Positions 44,366 through 53,388 of a DNA stretch of 64,000 nucleotides are shown one piece after another; position 1 is the stretch's first letter, and the number at the start of each line of letters is the position of its first letter. The translations under genes and the position numbers were made by a program. The notes below the pieces were generated by a model. It worked only from the letters and a program-made list of their open reading frames with translations. It ran no database searches and had not been told where the DNA came from. The stretch spans positions 124,001 through 188,000 of the forward strand of contig JAWKIQ010000004.1 of assembly GCA_041394185.1 (NCBI GenBank), written 5' to 3'. The DNA is from Acidimicrobiales bacterium (GTDB taxonomy: Bacteria > Actinomycetota > Acidimicrobiia > Acidimicrobiales > Poriferisodalaceae).

Positions 44366-45091
44366 ATGGCGCTGTACCGCGACCGGGGCATCGTGCTTCG
44401 GACCTACAAGCTGGGCGAAGCCGACCGGATCGTGTCGATCATCACCGAAGAGCGCGGCAAGATCCGCGCCGTCGCCAAGGGTGTCCGCAAGACCAAGTCG
44501 CGTTTCGGGGGCCGGCTCGAGCCGACCGGCAACCTGGCGCTTCAGATGTACGAGGGCCGCGATCTCGACATCGTCACCCAGGCCGAATCGGTCGAGGCGT
44601 ACCGCAACATCCGCGAAGACCTCGATCGCCTTTCCAAGGCGATCGTGTTGCTGGAGGCGGTCGACCATCTGTCGCACGAGCGCTCGCCGGCCCCGCACCT
44701 GTACCGCATGTTGGCCGGGGCCTTGCGCACGCTCGACGACCGCGATTCGCCCCTGCTGGTGCCCGCGTTCCTGTTGAAGCTGCTGGCCGCCGAGGGTATG
44801 GGGCCCGCTCTCGACCAGTGCGTCGTGGGCGGGGCTGCCGACGCCGATCTGGACCTGGTGGCCTTCGACATCGACCGCAACTCGGTGGTGTGTGTCGAGC
44901 ACCGGCGTGGAGTGCCCGTCTCTTCAGAGGCCCTGGCCGTCATGCGCGCCGCACTGGGTGGCGGGTTGAAGGACGTGCTCGACGTGGTCGAAGGTCCGGT
45001 CACCCACGAGGTCGATTCGCTGGTGGCCCACATGTTCGAACATCATGTCGATCGTCGCCTCCGGTCGGCTCACGTGTTGGACCGTGCCTGA
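44366..45091 (+). CDS. recO: Recombination mediator RecO
   Basis: 241 residues. N-terminal OB fold (YRDRGIVLRTYKLGEADRIVSIITEERGKIRAVAKGVR) and helical C-terminal part are recognisable. The usual zinc-binding cysteines are mostly missing: only C's in LDQCVV and VVCVEH remain. RecO loads RecA on SSB-coated DNA. The uppS-recO neighbour pair is the actinomycete order reversed only in local spacing. No clear SD is seen. Confidence 0.9.
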   Translation: MALYRDRGIVLRTYKLGEADRIVSIITEERGKIRAVAKGVRKTKSRFGGRLEPTGNLALQMYEGRDLDIVTQAESVEAYRNIREDLDRLSKAIVLLEAVDHLSHERSPAPHLYRMLAGALRTLDDRDSPLLVPAFLLKLLAAEGMGPALDQCVVGGAADADLDLVAFDIDRNSVVCVEHRRGVPVSSEALAVMRAALGGGLKDVLDVVEGPVTHEVDSLVAHMFEHHVDRRLRSAHVLDRA

Positions 45092-45109
45092 CGCGGCTAG
45101 TTTCGAACC

Positions 45110-45502
45110 GTGAGCATCAAGGTCGAACTCGACAAGCTGGCCGACGAGATGGCATCTCGGTCCATCGGCTATCTCATCACCGTCGGACAAGACGGCCCCG
45201 CCCATCTCGGCGAGGCCGATTTCCGATGGGAAGGCGACACGCTGGTGGCGGGTGCCGGACGCACCACCAGGCGTCACGTCGCGGCGGGGCGTCCGGTGTC
45301 GATGATGTGGCCGCCAGCAGACCCAGACGGCTACACACTCATCGCTGATGGCACCGGTGTGATCGTCGGAGAAGACGACGAGGCCACGGTGCACATCACC
45401 CCGACATGGGCGGTGCTGCACCGCAGGGCCCGCCCCGATTCGCCGCCCAGCGTCACCGGTTGCGGCGACGATTGCGCACCGCTGGCATCAGACGCCGGCT
45501 AG
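45110..45502 (+). CDS. Pyridoxamine-5'-phosphate-oxidase-fold protein
   Basis: 130 residues with a split-barrel flavin-type fold: MASRSIGYLITVGQDGPAHLGEADFRW and TLVAGAGRTTRRHVAAGRPVSMMWPP. Actinomycete members bind F420 or FMN; the sequence does not decide between them. The Cys pair near the C-terminus (GCGDDC) is unusual. GTG 45110 is 6 nt after TAGTTT (45098-45103), leaderless. Between recO and glyS. Confidence 0.75.
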   Translation: MSIKVELDKLADEMASRSIGYLITVGQDGPAHLGEADFRWEGDTLVAGAGRTTRRHVAAGRPVSMMWPPADPDGYTLIADGTGVIVGEDDEATVHITPTWAVLHRRARPDSPPSVTGCGDDCAPLASDAG

Positions 45503-45548
45503 CCAAATCGGGTCGGCGACCGGGCCTTGGCCTGTACGCTCGTCGGCC

Positions 45549-46871
45549 ATGGTTGCAGCACCAGAACCCGAGCTATTCGACAAGATCGTCAATCTCTGCA
45601 AGCGGCGCGGCTTCGTCTACCCCAGCGCCGAGATCTACGGCGGCTTCCGGTCGACCTACGACTATGGGCCTCTCGGCGTGCTGATGCTTCGCAACGTCAA
45701 GGACGCTTGGTGGCGTTCGATGGTGCAGCTGCGCCACGACGTGGTGGGGCTGGACGCGGCCATCCTCAGCCCTCCGCAGGTGTGGGAGGCGTCGGGCCAC
45801 CTCGCCAACTTCACCGATCCCCTGGTCGACTGCACCAACTGCAAGACCCGTCATCGCCAGGACAACCTCGACGACCCCAACACCTGCCCGTCGTGTGGCA
45901 AGTCGGGGACCTTCACCGAGGCCCGGGCCTTCAACCTGATGTTCAAGACCCACGCCGGCCCCGTCGAGGGCAAGGGCGCCGAGGTCTACCTGCGCCCCGA
46001 GACCGCGCAGGGCATGTTCATCAACTTCAAGAACATCATCAACACCACCCGCAAGCGGCCGCCGTTCGGCATCGCCCAGATCGGCAAGTCGTTCCGCAAC
46101 GAGATCACCCCGGGCAACTTCGTGTTCCGAACCCGCGAGTTCGAACAGATGGAGCTCGAGTTCTTCGTGCCGCCTGACGAGTCGCAACAGTGGTACGAGT
46201 ACTGGCTGGCCGAGCGCTTCAACTGGTACGTCGGCCTGGGCATCCCCGCCGACATGCTGCAGCTGAGGCCGCACGCCGACGACGAGCTGAGCCACTATTC
46301 GTCTGGCACGTCCGATGTCGAGTTCTTGTTCCCGTGGGGCTGGGGCGAGCTCGAGGGCATCGCAAACCGCGGCGACTATGACCTCACCCAGCACTCCGAG
46401 CACGCAGGCGAGAAGCTCGAGTACTTCGACCAGGCCACCAACGAGCGCTACACCCCCCACGTGATCGAGCCCGCTGCGGGGGCCACCCGGTCGATGATGG
46501 CGTTCCTGATGGCCGCCTACGACGAAGAGCAGGTCAACGACGACACTCGCACGGTTCTGCGTCTGCATCCGCGCCTCGCTCCCTACAAGGTCGCCGTGCT
46601 GCCCCTGTCGAAGAAGGACACCCTTCAGCCGCTCGCCCACGAGATCCTGGGCATGCTGCAGCCTCACTACATGACCGAGTACGACGAAACCCAGGCCATC
46701 GGTCGCCGTTATCGCCGCCAGGACGAGATCGGCACGCCCCTGTGTGTCACCGTCGATTTCGAGAGCCTCGAAGACGGCGCCGTCACGGTCCGCGACCGCG
46801 ACACCATGGAACAAGACCGCGTTCCGGTCGCCGAGTTGCTCGATCACATCGCAGCCAAGCTGGGCTTTTGA
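45549..46871 (+). CDS. glyS: Glycyl-tRNA synthetase, single-chain type
   Basis: 440 residues. The class II motifs and the eukaryote-like GlyRS features are clear: KRRGFVYPSAEIYGGFRSTYDYGPLG, zinc cysteines CTNCKTRH and CPSCGKS, RPETAQGMFINFKN, GKSFRNEITPGNFVFRTREFEQMELEFF, and the anticodon-binding end GTPLCVTVDFES. It charges tRNA-Gly. TACGCT (45535-45540) is 8 nt before the ATG. Class II motif 3 is in PHVIEPAAGATRSMMAFL. Confidence 0.96.
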   Translation: MVAAPEPELFDKIVNLCKRRGFVYPSAEIYGGFRSTYDYGPLGVLMLRNVKDAWWRSMVQLRHDVVGLDAAILSPPQVWEASGHLANFTDPLVDCTNCKTRHRQDNLDDPNTCPSCGKSGTFTEARAFNLMFKTHAGPVEGKGAEVYLRPETAQGMFINFKNIINTTRKRPPFGIAQIGKSFRNEITPGNFVFRTREFEQMELEFFVPPDESQQWYEYWLAERFNWYVGLGIPADMLQLRPHADDELSHYSSGTSDVEFLFPWGWGELEGIANRGDYDLTQHSEHAGEKLEYFDQATNERYTPHVIEPAAGATRSMMAFLMAAYDEEQVNDDTRTVLRLHPRLAPYKVAVLPLSKKDTLQPLAHEILGMLQPHYMTEYDETQAIGRRYRRQDEIGTPLCVTVDFESLEDGAVTVRDRDTMEQDRVPVAELLDHIAAKLGF

Positions 46872-46940
46872 CATAGCCCCGGTGTCCGCGCCGCTGGCCG
46901 GGTTCTCAAGCCGCACCCCCGTGCGGTCGACCAGAGTTTC

Positions 46941-47630
46941 ATGCGCTGGCGCCTTGAGTTTGTACCCCTGATCGTTGCTGCTGCCCTGTCGGCATGTGGC
47001 ACGTCGTCTTCTACGGCGATCTCATCGACGTCTACTGCGGCGGCCGAGACCACGTCGACGACCAGCGCCGTCGCCAGTTCGACCACTGCTGCCCCGACCA
47101 CTGCGGTTCCTGCGAGTGCGGCTCCGACCACAGGGGTTCCTGCCACTGCGGCGCCGGCGTCGTCGACCACCGCCGCCGTTCCGGTTGGTGCTGTCGACAG
47201 CTACATCGCCGCCACTTGGGGGTCGTCGGGGCCGTTCTACGACAACGGCGGCTCCGAGCCCGACGGCAGCGGCTGCTCGCCCGCTTCAGACGAGCTGCCC
47301 GACGGCATCTGGTATGTGCGCCTCGTGTCGCTAGAAGACCAGACCCTGGGCATCGATTTGATGTGTGTCTACTCCGACGAGGCGGCGTTCTCGCGGCCCG
47401 ACTATGGCGGCGGCGATCGCCTCTATGTGAACGAGTCGACCAAGGTCAGGTTCGTGCCCCTCGGCGAGAATCCTTCGTTCTATTTCCTGACCGACTGGAA
47501 CCTCCCCGATTCGCAGCAATACGTTCCCCTGACCGTGGTGGCCAACGCCATCAGCGACGGCCCCGCCGATGGGTGGCTGCTGGTCGAGGGAGGCCACGCA
47601 ACCGAGTTCTGGCAACCCTGGGATTCCTAG
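46941..47630 (+). CDS. Ser/Thr-rich lipoprotein
   Basis: 229 residues. Lipobox LSAC ends a short signal peptide (RLEFVPLIVAAALSAC). Residues about 22-85 are a Thr/Ala/Ser/Pro-rich linker with repeated TTAAPTTAVPA-type units, followed by a domain of about 140 residues with GCSP and DLMCVYSD cysteines. It sits between glyS and dnaG, is not part of the usual cluster, and has no recognised family. Confidence 0.7.
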   Translation: MRWRLEFVPLIVAAALSACGTSSSTAISSTSTAAAETTSTTSAVASSTTAAPTTAVPASAAPTTGVPATAAPASSTTAAVPVGAVDSYIAATWGSSGPFYDNGGSEPDGSGCSPASDELPDGIWYVRLVSLEDQTLGIDLMCVYSDEAAFSRPDYGGGDRLYVNESTKVRFVPLGENPSFYFLTDWNLPDSQQYVPLTVVANAISDGPADGWLLVEGGHATEFWQPWDS

Positions 47631-47681
47631 CCCGGCTCGATCGAACGGGAGTTCGTAGCGGCTGATAGGTTCACGGCTGCC

Positions 47682-49559
47682 ATGGCGATCAACCCCGACG
47701 ACATCGAGAAGGTCAGGGAGGGTGCCGACATCGTCGGCGTCATAAGCCAGTTCGTCGCGCTCAAGAAGGCCGGCCACACCTGGAAGGGCCTGTGCCCGTT
47801 CCACAACGAAAAGACTCCCTCTTTCAGCGTCAACCCCGACCGTGGCTTCTATTACTGCTTCGGCTGCCAGGCCAGCGGCGATGTCATCACCTTCGTCCGA
47901 GAGATGGAAGGCCTCGACTTCCCGGGGGCCATGGAGTGGCTGGCGGCCAAGCAGAACATCAGTCTCCGCTATGAGGAGACCTCGGCAGACTCGGCCCGCC
48001 GCAGCCGGCGCAAGCATCTGACAGACATCGTCGACCGGGCGGTCGAGTTCTATCACCAACGTCTGCTTGCCTCGCCAGACGCCGGCCGGGCCAGGGCCTA
48101 CCTGCGCAGCCGCGGCTACGACAAGGACGTCGTCGAGCGCTTCCAGTTGGGCTATTCACCAGACGACTGGGATGCGCTGGCCAAGCACCTGCGGGTGTCG
48201 GGCCGCGATCTCGAGGCCAGCGGCCTCGGTTTCACCAACAAGCGCCAGCGTCTGCAAGACTTCTTCCGCGATCGGGTCATGTTCCCAATCTTCGACACCA
48301 ATGGGTCGCCGGTCGGCTTCGGCGGACGCCAGCTGCCCGAGGGGCAACCGCCCAAGTACAAGAACAGCGCCGAGACCGAGCTCTACAACAAGTCCAAGAC
48401 GTTGTACGCCCTCAACTGGGCCAAGAAGGACGCAGTGGCGCGAAACGAGTTGATCGTCTGCGAGGGCTACACCGACGTCATCGGATACTTCAACGCCGGG
48501 CTGCCGCGGGCGGTTGCCACCTGTGGCACGGCGCTCACCGAAGAACACGTCAAGCTGATGCGCAAGTTCGCGTCGAAGGTCATCCTCAGCTTCGACGCCG
48601 ACGGCGCGGGCCGGGCGGCGGCCGACAAGTTCTACGAGTGGGAGCGTCGATACGAGATCGAGGTCCACGTTGCGGCTCTGCCCGACGGAGCCGACCCCGG
48701 CGAACTCGCTCAGAGCCCCGACGGAGCCGCACAGCTGACCGCCGCCGTCGAGCAGGCGGTGCCGTTCCTGGCCTATCGAATCGATCGAGCGCTGTCGGCC
48801 GAGCGGCTCGACACCCCCGAGGGGCGGGCGCGGGGCGCCGAAAAGGCGATGGCCCTGGTTGCCGAGCACCCCAACGAGTTGCTGCGCGACCAGTACCTGA
48901 TGGAGGTCGCGTCTCGCACCCGGGTAGAACCCGAACGCCTTCGAGCCATGCTGGGCCGCCCAAGACCGCGGCCGCAGGTTGTGCAAGAGCAACAGCCGGG
49001 CTGGTACGACGACGCTCCGCCCGCGTACGACGACGATCCGGCACTGGTTGGCACGGCGCCGGCCAGGGGAGCCAGGGGAGCGGCTGCTCAACAACGCCCT
49101 CAGCGCCCCGAGCGGGTCGAGCCCAAAGAGCGTGAGCTGCTGAGGTTGATGATCCACCGGCCCGTCGACGTGGCCGGGCGGGTGCACCCGGTGCTGTTCA
49201 CGTCTCCGACGGCTCGCAGGGCCTTTGAGGTTCTCAGCGAGCCGGGGTGGGAAGGGCGCCTGCCCGACGAGGCTCCTGCCATCGGCGACCTGCTGCGGCG
49301 CCTGACCGTGGAGACCTTCGAGGGCGAGTCCGACCCCATCGAAGACCTCGGCTGGGTTGTGCGCGATGCTGCGCTTCGCGCCCGTCGAGATATCGCCGCC
49401 GAGGCTCGTGTCGACAAGGAATCATTGAGGCAACACCAACCATTGCTCCAATGGATCAGCGAACGCACCGAAGAACTACAACGATCCGATTCGCGGATTG
49501 CAGCCATCGATGCCTTGCTAGCTTGGCTGGTGTCCTACAGCGAGAGCCGAGGGGGGTGA
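47682..49559 (+). CDS. dnaG: DNA primase DnaG
   Basis: 625 residues. The CHC2 zinc ribbon (CPFHNEKTPSFSVN, FYYCFGCQASGDVI), the RNA-polymerase basic core with TOPRIM (ELIVCEGYTDVIGYFNAG; SFDADGAG), and the helicase-binding C-terminal domain (LRLMIHRPVDVAGRVHPVLF) are in order. It makes RNA primers for replication. Upstream TAGGTT (47666-47671) is 10 nt before the ATG. It is followed by a sigma factor gene, the order of the classical macromolecular synthesis operon. Confidence 0.96.
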   Translation: MAINPDDIEKVREGADIVGVISQFVALKKAGHTWKGLCPFHNEKTPSFSVNPDRGFYYCFGCQASGDVITFVREMEGLDFPGAMEWLAAKQNISLRYEETSADSARRSRRKHLTDIVDRAVEFYHQRLLASPDAGRARAYLRSRGYDKDVVERFQLGYSPDDWDALAKHLRVSGRDLEASGLGFTNKRQRLQDFFRDRVMFPIFDTNGSPVGFGGRQLPEGQPPKYKNSAETELYNKSKTLYALNWAKKDAVARNELIVCEGYTDVIGYFNAGLPRAVATCGTALTEEHVKLMRKFASKVILSFDADGAGRAAADKFYEWERRYEIEVHVAALPDGADPGELAQSPDGAAQLTAAVEQAVPFLAYRIDRALSAERLDTPEGRARGAEKAMALVAEHPNELLRDQYLMEVASRTRVEPERLRAMLGRPRPRPQVVQEQQPGWYDDAPPAYDDDPALVGTAPARGARGAAAQQRPQRPERVEPKERELLRLMIHRPVDVAGRVHPVLFTSPTARRAFEVLSEPGWEGRLPDEAPAIGDLLRRLTVETFEGESDPIEDLGWVVRDAALRARRDIAAEARVDKESLRQHQPLLQWISERTEELQRSDSRIAAIDALLAWLVSYSESRGG

Positions 49560-49560
49560 G

Positions 49561-50544
49561 ATGGGCGATCTGATCGACAGACGGCGAGCCCGTCGCGCCG
49601 CGCTCGGCGGCTCGGGTTCTCGCGACCCGGTCAAGCAGTATCTAGCCGAGATCGGCCAGGTGCCTCTGCTGAGCCGTGAGGAAGAGTTCGAGCTCTCCGA
49701 GCTGATCGAGAAGGGCACCATCGCGTCTCGCATCCTGGCCGAAATCGACGCGCCCGAGTCGTGCCCGCTCATCGACGAGGCCGAGATCGCCCGCCTGCGC
49801 GCTGACAAGGCCGCAGGCGACGAGGCGTTCGACACCATGTGCAGGGCGAACCTGCGCCTGGTGGTTTCGATCGCCAAGCGCTACAGCGGCCGGGGTATGG
49901 CCCTGCTGGACCTGGTTCAGGAGGGCAATCTGGGGCTCATGCGAGCGGTCGAGAAGTTCGACAGGCACAAGGGGTTCAAGTTCTCGACCTATGCGACGTG
50001 GTGGATCCGCCAGTCGATCACCCGCGCCATCGCCGACCAGTCGCGCACCATCCGAATTCCCGCTCACATGGTCGATCTGCTCAACAGAGTCACGCGCACC
50101 CAGCGAGAGCTGGTGCAGGGCCTGGGGCGCGAGCCAACCGTCGAGGAGGTTGCCGAGGCGGTCGAGATGGAGATCGACAAGGTCCGCGACCTGCTTCAGC
50201 TGGCTCAAGACCCGCTGTCACTCGACAGCCCCCGCGGCGACGAGGAAGACACCAGCCTGGGCGACTTCATCCGCGACGACCGCACGCCGCTGCCGGCCGA
50301 CATCGCCACCCGCCACCTTCTGCAAAGCGAGGTGCGTCACGTGCTGAGCCAGCTGAACGAACGCGAGGCCGAGATCGTCGCAGATCGCTTCGGTCTCGAC
50401 GGTCAAAAACCCCTCACGCTCGAAGAGGTGGGCAAGAAGTTTGGTGTCACCCGCGAGCGCGTGCGCCAGATCGAAGCCAAGACCCTGGCCAAGCTGCGAC
50501 ACCCCCAGAGATCTGCTCCGCTCAAGGAGTATCTGGAGAGCTGA
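49561..50544 (+). CDS. Sigma-70 factor, RpoD/SigA-like
   Basis: 327 residues. Region 1.2 (DPVKQYLAEIGQVPLLSREEEFELSELIE), region 2 (RANLRLVVSIAKRYSGRGMALLDLVQEGNLGLMRAVEKFD, FKFSTYATWWIRQSITRAIADQ), region 3 and region 4 (LTLEEVGKKFGVTRERVRQIEAKTLAKLRHP) are complete. The acidic region 1.1 is short or absent. Sequence fits a primary or group-2 factor; its position right after dnaG (1-bp gap) favours the housekeeping role. SD GAGGGGGG is inside dnaG. Confidence 0.93.
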   Translation: MGDLIDRRRARRAALGGSGSRDPVKQYLAEIGQVPLLSREEEFELSELIEKGTIASRILAEIDAPESCPLIDEAEIARLRADKAAGDEAFDTMCRANLRLVVSIAKRYSGRGMALLDLVQEGNLGLMRAVEKFDRHKGFKFSTYATWWIRQSITRAIADQSRTIRIPAHMVDLLNRVTRTQRELVQGLGREPTVEEVAEAVEMEIDKVRDLLQLAQDPLSLDSPRGDEEDTSLGDFIRDDRTPLPADIATRHLLQSEVRHVLSQLNEREAEIVADRFGLDGQKPLTLEEVGKKFGVTRERVRQIEAKTLAKLRHPQRSAPLKEYLES

Positions 50545-50579
50545 TCGTCTCAACGGCTGCTATATTCATCCTTCGTCAT

Positions 50580-50655
50580 TCCGGGGTAGCTCAGTTGGCA
50601 GAGCAGCGGACTGTTAATCCGTTTGTCGTGGGTTCGAGCCCCACCCCCGGAGCCA
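50580..50655 (+). tRNA. tRNA-Asn (GTT)
   Basis: Acceptor TCCGGGG (50580-50586) pairs with CCCCGGA (50645-50651), discriminator G, encoded CCA (50653-50655). Anticodon arm GGACTGTTAATCC carries GTT; the T arm GTGGGTTCGAGCCCCAC is perfect. It serves as the integration site of the following island, whose 46-bp repeat starts in its anticodon stem. Confidence 0.96.
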
Positions 50656-50656
50656 C
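50611..50656. repeat. Left attachment site (46-bp tRNA-Asn 3' copy, first)
   Basis: The 46 bases from the anticodon (CTGTTAATCC) to GGAGCCAC are identical to 54009-54054. Flanking bases differ. This is the pattern of a site-specific integrase acting on a tRNA 3' end. Confidence 0.88.
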
Positions 50657-51071
50657 CTAAAACCGCAGTTCAGGGGCAGTTTCTGATCCTCGTTTCTTGA
50701 ATCCTAGGGCCGGGAATCCAACGGAGTATCCAACCAAATCCAACGTCGGACTGATGGGTGGGCAGGGTTCTCCTTTCCATGCCGCTACCGGGGACATCGG
50801 ACGCGTCGCTGACGCGACAGAGGATGCGGAGGTCGTGCTGCGCGTGCGGGCCGGGAGTACGATTCGGTCTGGATTCGATTCATGCCCGGACCAGGGACCA
50901 TCCGGCCCGTGCCGCCGCGACATGGGAATCCACTCGTGGGCTTCAGCTCGGGTTGCCCCTCGGTGGACGGCCCGACGCCGCCAGCCGCGGCGGTCCCGGC
51001 CTCGATGGCCGTCTCGATCGGAACACTGCTCGCAACCGTTGTTGTGGGCACGCACCCTGTCTGTGTTTGGC
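50657..51071. other. Gene-free island end with arm-type repeats and a long diverged repeat
   Basis: No supported gene. TCCAAC recurs at 50717, 50729 and 50738, spaced 12 and 9 bp, about 60 bp from the core, as integrase arm sites do. From 50717 to about 50911 the sequence is a diverged copy of 55515-55703: both start TCCAACGG, both contain TCCATGCCG(C/T)TACC, and both end with GATTCATGCCC-x-ACCAGGGACC (50877-50899 and 55669-55691). Frames that cross it have no coding character. Confidence 0.65.
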
Positions 51072-51683
51072 TCACCAGCCCGCCTCCCAGGCGTACCATC
51101 CACCGCCGAGACTCCAGAATTTCGGCGACTCGAAATCATCGTTCTCGAGGCTGTCGTCGGGTCCATGTGGGAGATAGGCAAAGCCGCCATCGTTTAGAAG
51201 CGTGCCACCGTTGCGTTCGTACAGGATGACGTTCGCTCCGGATCGGAAACCACCTGTGATTTCGTAGGTCCCAACTCGGTCCGGGAGTTCTAGTGGTGCC
51301 GCTGGCTCGAGGCCTTCCACGATCTCATCGAAATCCGAGCGGTTGAGTTCGAATCGGACTCGCAGGGGCACGTCGGATACAGCGAGCGTCGCTGAGGCGA
51401 TGACCATGGCGGGAGCGATTCCCCAGCGCCATGCCTGTTGACGTGGGGTGTTCGCGCTCCAGATGATGAGCCACCCCAGCCACCCGACGCCCATTGGCAG
51501 CATGAGACCGATCCAGAATAACTCACCGCCGAAGACGGCCCCTGGGAGGGTGTATCTCCAGAGGACGTAGACGAGGGGGACCGCAAGCGCGAGATGAAAT
51601 ACCCAAGATGGCGGCTTCTCCCATGGGCTCTTGGCCGGCACGGTCGCGTCGTCAGCTGGGTGAGTCGGAGATTCGGCCGCCAT
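51072..51683 (-). CDS. Hypothetical membrane protein of the island
   Basis: 203 residues from ATG 51683. Three hydrophobic segments: VFHLALAVPLVYVLWRYTLPG, ELFWIGLMLPMGVGWLGWLII and WGIAPAMVIASATLAVSDVP, followed by a globular C-terminus with VRFELNRSDFDEIVEGL and YEITGGFRSGANVILYERNGG, likely outside the membrane. No family is recognised. A TTG at 51719 extends the frame, but ATG fits better. It is the best-preserved long gene of the island apart from the transposase. Confidence 0.6.
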   Translation of the reverse strand: MAAESPTHPADDATVPAKSPWEKPPSWVFHLALAVPLVYVLWRYTLPGAVFGGELFWIGLMLPMGVGWLGWLIIWSANTPRQQAWRWGIAPAMVIASATLAVSDVPLRVRFELNRSDFDEIVEGLEPAAPLELPDRVGTYEITGGFRSGANVILYERNGGTLLNDGGFAYLPHGPDDSLENDDFESPKFWSLGGGWYAWEAGW

Positions 51684-51715
51684 CAACGCAATGTTCGGTC
51701 TTGTTCGCGAGCGGG

Positions 51716-51895
51716 TCAAGCGGCTGGGGTGGCAGCTGCGGCACGAATCTCGCCCTTCCGAAAGCCGGGTGTTCTCCAGTCGCGGGCGATGTGGGTGGCG
51801 TATGCCTCGTTGAGCCCGGGGAAGAAGATCGGTTGCCAGTGCAGACGCGGTGGAAAGCGCCGCAAGTTGCTGGCGGCGATCAGGCCTTGGTCCTT
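51716..51895 (-). pseudogene. 3' fragment of an unidentified gene
   Basis: 59 codons end in TGA at 51716 and are blocked by TAA just beyond 51896, with no start codon suited. The sequence IAASNLRRFPPRLHW, then FFPGLNEAYATHIARDW and FRKGEIRAAAATP, has clear coding character. It is the tail of a longer gene lost by rearrangement. I could not name the family. Confidence 0.5.
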
Positions 51896-51964
51896 GCGTT
51901 AGCGCAAGGGAGATAGGTCGATCGCCGGCGTGATGCCGTTTCAGTCACCCACGCCTTCTAGTCC

Positions 51965-53099
51965 TTGCTGTCCGGGGGTTGAGGTTGCAGGTCCCTCAGT
52001 CGAGGGGTCTGGTGATGGACTCTGTGGTTCCTTCCAGAGAACACAGGAGTCACATCACCATGGCCACCCCGACCGACATCATCTTCGCTCGCCGCGTGCG
52101 TTTGTTGGAACTCGCCGACGAGTTCGGCAACGTCTCTGAGGCGTGCCGGACGATGGGGATCTCCCGGACCCGCTACTACCAGTGGAAGAGGATCGCCGAC
52201 GCGTACGGGCTCGAGGCGTTGATGCCCAAACAGCGCCGCCGTCCCCAACAACCGAATGAGACACCGACCCATGTGGTCGCGGACTTGTTGGCGGTCGTGG
52301 TGGTCGAGCCCACCATCGGGTGCCGCCAGCTCGCAGACCGCCTCGACGAGCTGGGCTATGAGATCTCCAAGTCCACCGTCCAGCGGATCCTGGTGGCCCA
52401 CGGACTCGGCCAACGCCACCAACGTGTTGCCCGAGCCGCAGCGGTCGCCACGTTGGCTGGGCTGATCACCGAACCCGTCACCGAGCAGGCCGCTGAGCCG
52501 TTCGGGTTCTGCCACTGGGCCGCCCAACCAGGCGATCTGGTTGCTGTGGACAGCTTCTACATCGGGAACCTCAAAGGCGTCGGCAAGGTCTACCAACTCA
52601 CCGCTGTGGACACCTGCACCCGGTGGGCCATCGTGAAATTGATCATCGGACCGGTCACCGCAGCCCACACCATCGCCTTCATCGACCACCTCCGCAAGGT
52701 CATGCGCCGATTGGGCATCCCGCTACGGAACGTACTGAGCGATAACGGGCCCGAATACGTGGCCCGAGCCTTCCAGGACCACCTCGCCGAAGTAGGGATC
52801 GGCCATGTCCGGATCCCACCACGCTCACCCAACCACAACGCCGTCGTGGAACGCTTCCAAGGCACCATGCTCCAAGAATGCTGGCGCCCCGCCTTCCACC
52901 GCCGCCGATTCACCTCACTGCGCCAGCTCCAAGCCGAAGCCGACACCTGGCTCACCCGCTACAACACCCGCCGCCGCAACCACAGCCACTACATGGCCGG
53001 CCGACGCCCCATCGACATCCTCGACAACCACCGAACCAACCAGGCAGCATGACCACCAACCACAGAGCCCATCTGCCACCTCGAACCCCGGACCGGAAG
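51965..53099. mobile_element. IS481-family insertion sequence
   Basis: Imperfect terminal inverted repeats: TGTCCGGGGGTTGAGGTTGC from 51969 and its partner ending at 53094 (minus-strand GGTCCGGGGTTCGAGGTGGC), about 19 of 24 bases identical. Direct repeat TTCTAGTCC flanks the element (51956-51964 and 53100-53108), the expected target duplication. About 1.1 kb, one transposase gene. The repeat contains the TAG stop of a minus-strand gene tail. Confidence 0.8.
52060..53052 (+). CDS. IS481-family DDE transposase
   Basis: 330 residues. N-terminal HTH (ELADEFGNVSEACRTMGISRTRYYQWKR), a second HTH around ADLLAVVVVEPTIGCRQLADRL, and the rve domain with DDE residues in VAVDSFYIG, LSDNGPEYVARAF and NAVVERFQGTM. 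Uninterrupted, so the element may be active. AGGAG is 11 nt before ATG 52060. Confidence 0.93.
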   Translation: MATPTDIIFARRVRLLELADEFGNVSEACRTMGISRTRYYQWKRIADAYGLEALMPKQRRRPQQPNETPTHVVADLLAVVVVEPTIGCRQLADRLDELGYEISKSTVQRILVAHGLGQRHQRVARAAAVATLAGLITEPVTEQAAEPFGFCHWAAQPGDLVAVDSFYIGNLKGVGKVYQLTAVDTCTRWAIVKLIIGPVTAAHTIAFIDHLRKVMRRLGIPLRNVLSDNGPEYVARAFQDHLAEVGIGHVRIPPRSPNHNAVVERFQGTMLQECWRPAFHRRRFTSLRQLQAEADTWLTRYNTRRRNHSHYMAGRRPIDILDNHRTNQAA

Positions 53100-53101
53100 T
53101 T

Positions 53102-53218
53102 CTAGTCCATCAGCGACAGGACCACGAGAACGATCAGCAGGGCCGGGGCCCCTATGACCAACGACCAAATGAGGCCCTTGGCATACAGAGCAGCCGGAGT
53201 CGGCGGGTCGCCGATGCC
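53102..53218 (-). pseudogene. C-terminal tail of a membrane-protein gene
   Basis: 38 codons ending in TAG at 53102: a proline-rich lead (GIGDPPTPAALYAKGLIW) and one strong membrane helix (SLVIGAPALLIVLVVLSLMD). The stop codon lies inside the IS481 target duplication. Upstream the reading frame runs into a transposase fragment in another frame, so the gene is a remnant. Confidence 0.55.
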
Positions 53219-53349
53219 TTGGGCGGCGCTGCGGCGATCGCACCGAGCAGGCTCCGGTCGTCATCGTTCAGCGAGGGTCGGCCGACCTGGCGGCGTGGCG
53301 CGGTGAGTTGGTGGCGCAGCACCAGGATCTCGAGATTCTTGGAGGTCTC
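53218..53349 (-). pseudogene. N-terminal transposase fragment (integrase-type)
   Basis: About 44 codons read SKNLEILVLRHQLTAPRRQV and GRPSLNDDDRSLLGAIAAAPPK, the signature start of a widespread actinomycete rve-type transposase (normally EILVLRHQLAVLRRQVGRP). The rest of the gene is gone and the frame joins the membrane tail downstream. It records another insertion older than the IS481 element. Confidence 0.72.
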
Positions 53350-53388
53350 AGGCCGGGCGGTCTGAGGTGTCCGATTTGCCGCGCGGGA

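Noticed and set aside
50657..51190. 177-codon minus-strand gene next to the tRNA
   Set aside because: It spans the arm repeats, has biased Arg/Ser/Pro composition and no motif. Its similarity to a frame at 55524-55715 follows from the DNA repeat.
50882..51229. Plus-strand 115-codon frame with a hydrophobic stretch
   Set aside because: It overlaps the better supported minus-strand membrane gene and lacks a ribosome site or conserved pattern.
51979..52059. Extended N-terminus of the IS481 transposase
   Set aside because: It begins inside the terminal inverted repeat; the ATG at 52060 has an SD and matches the family start.
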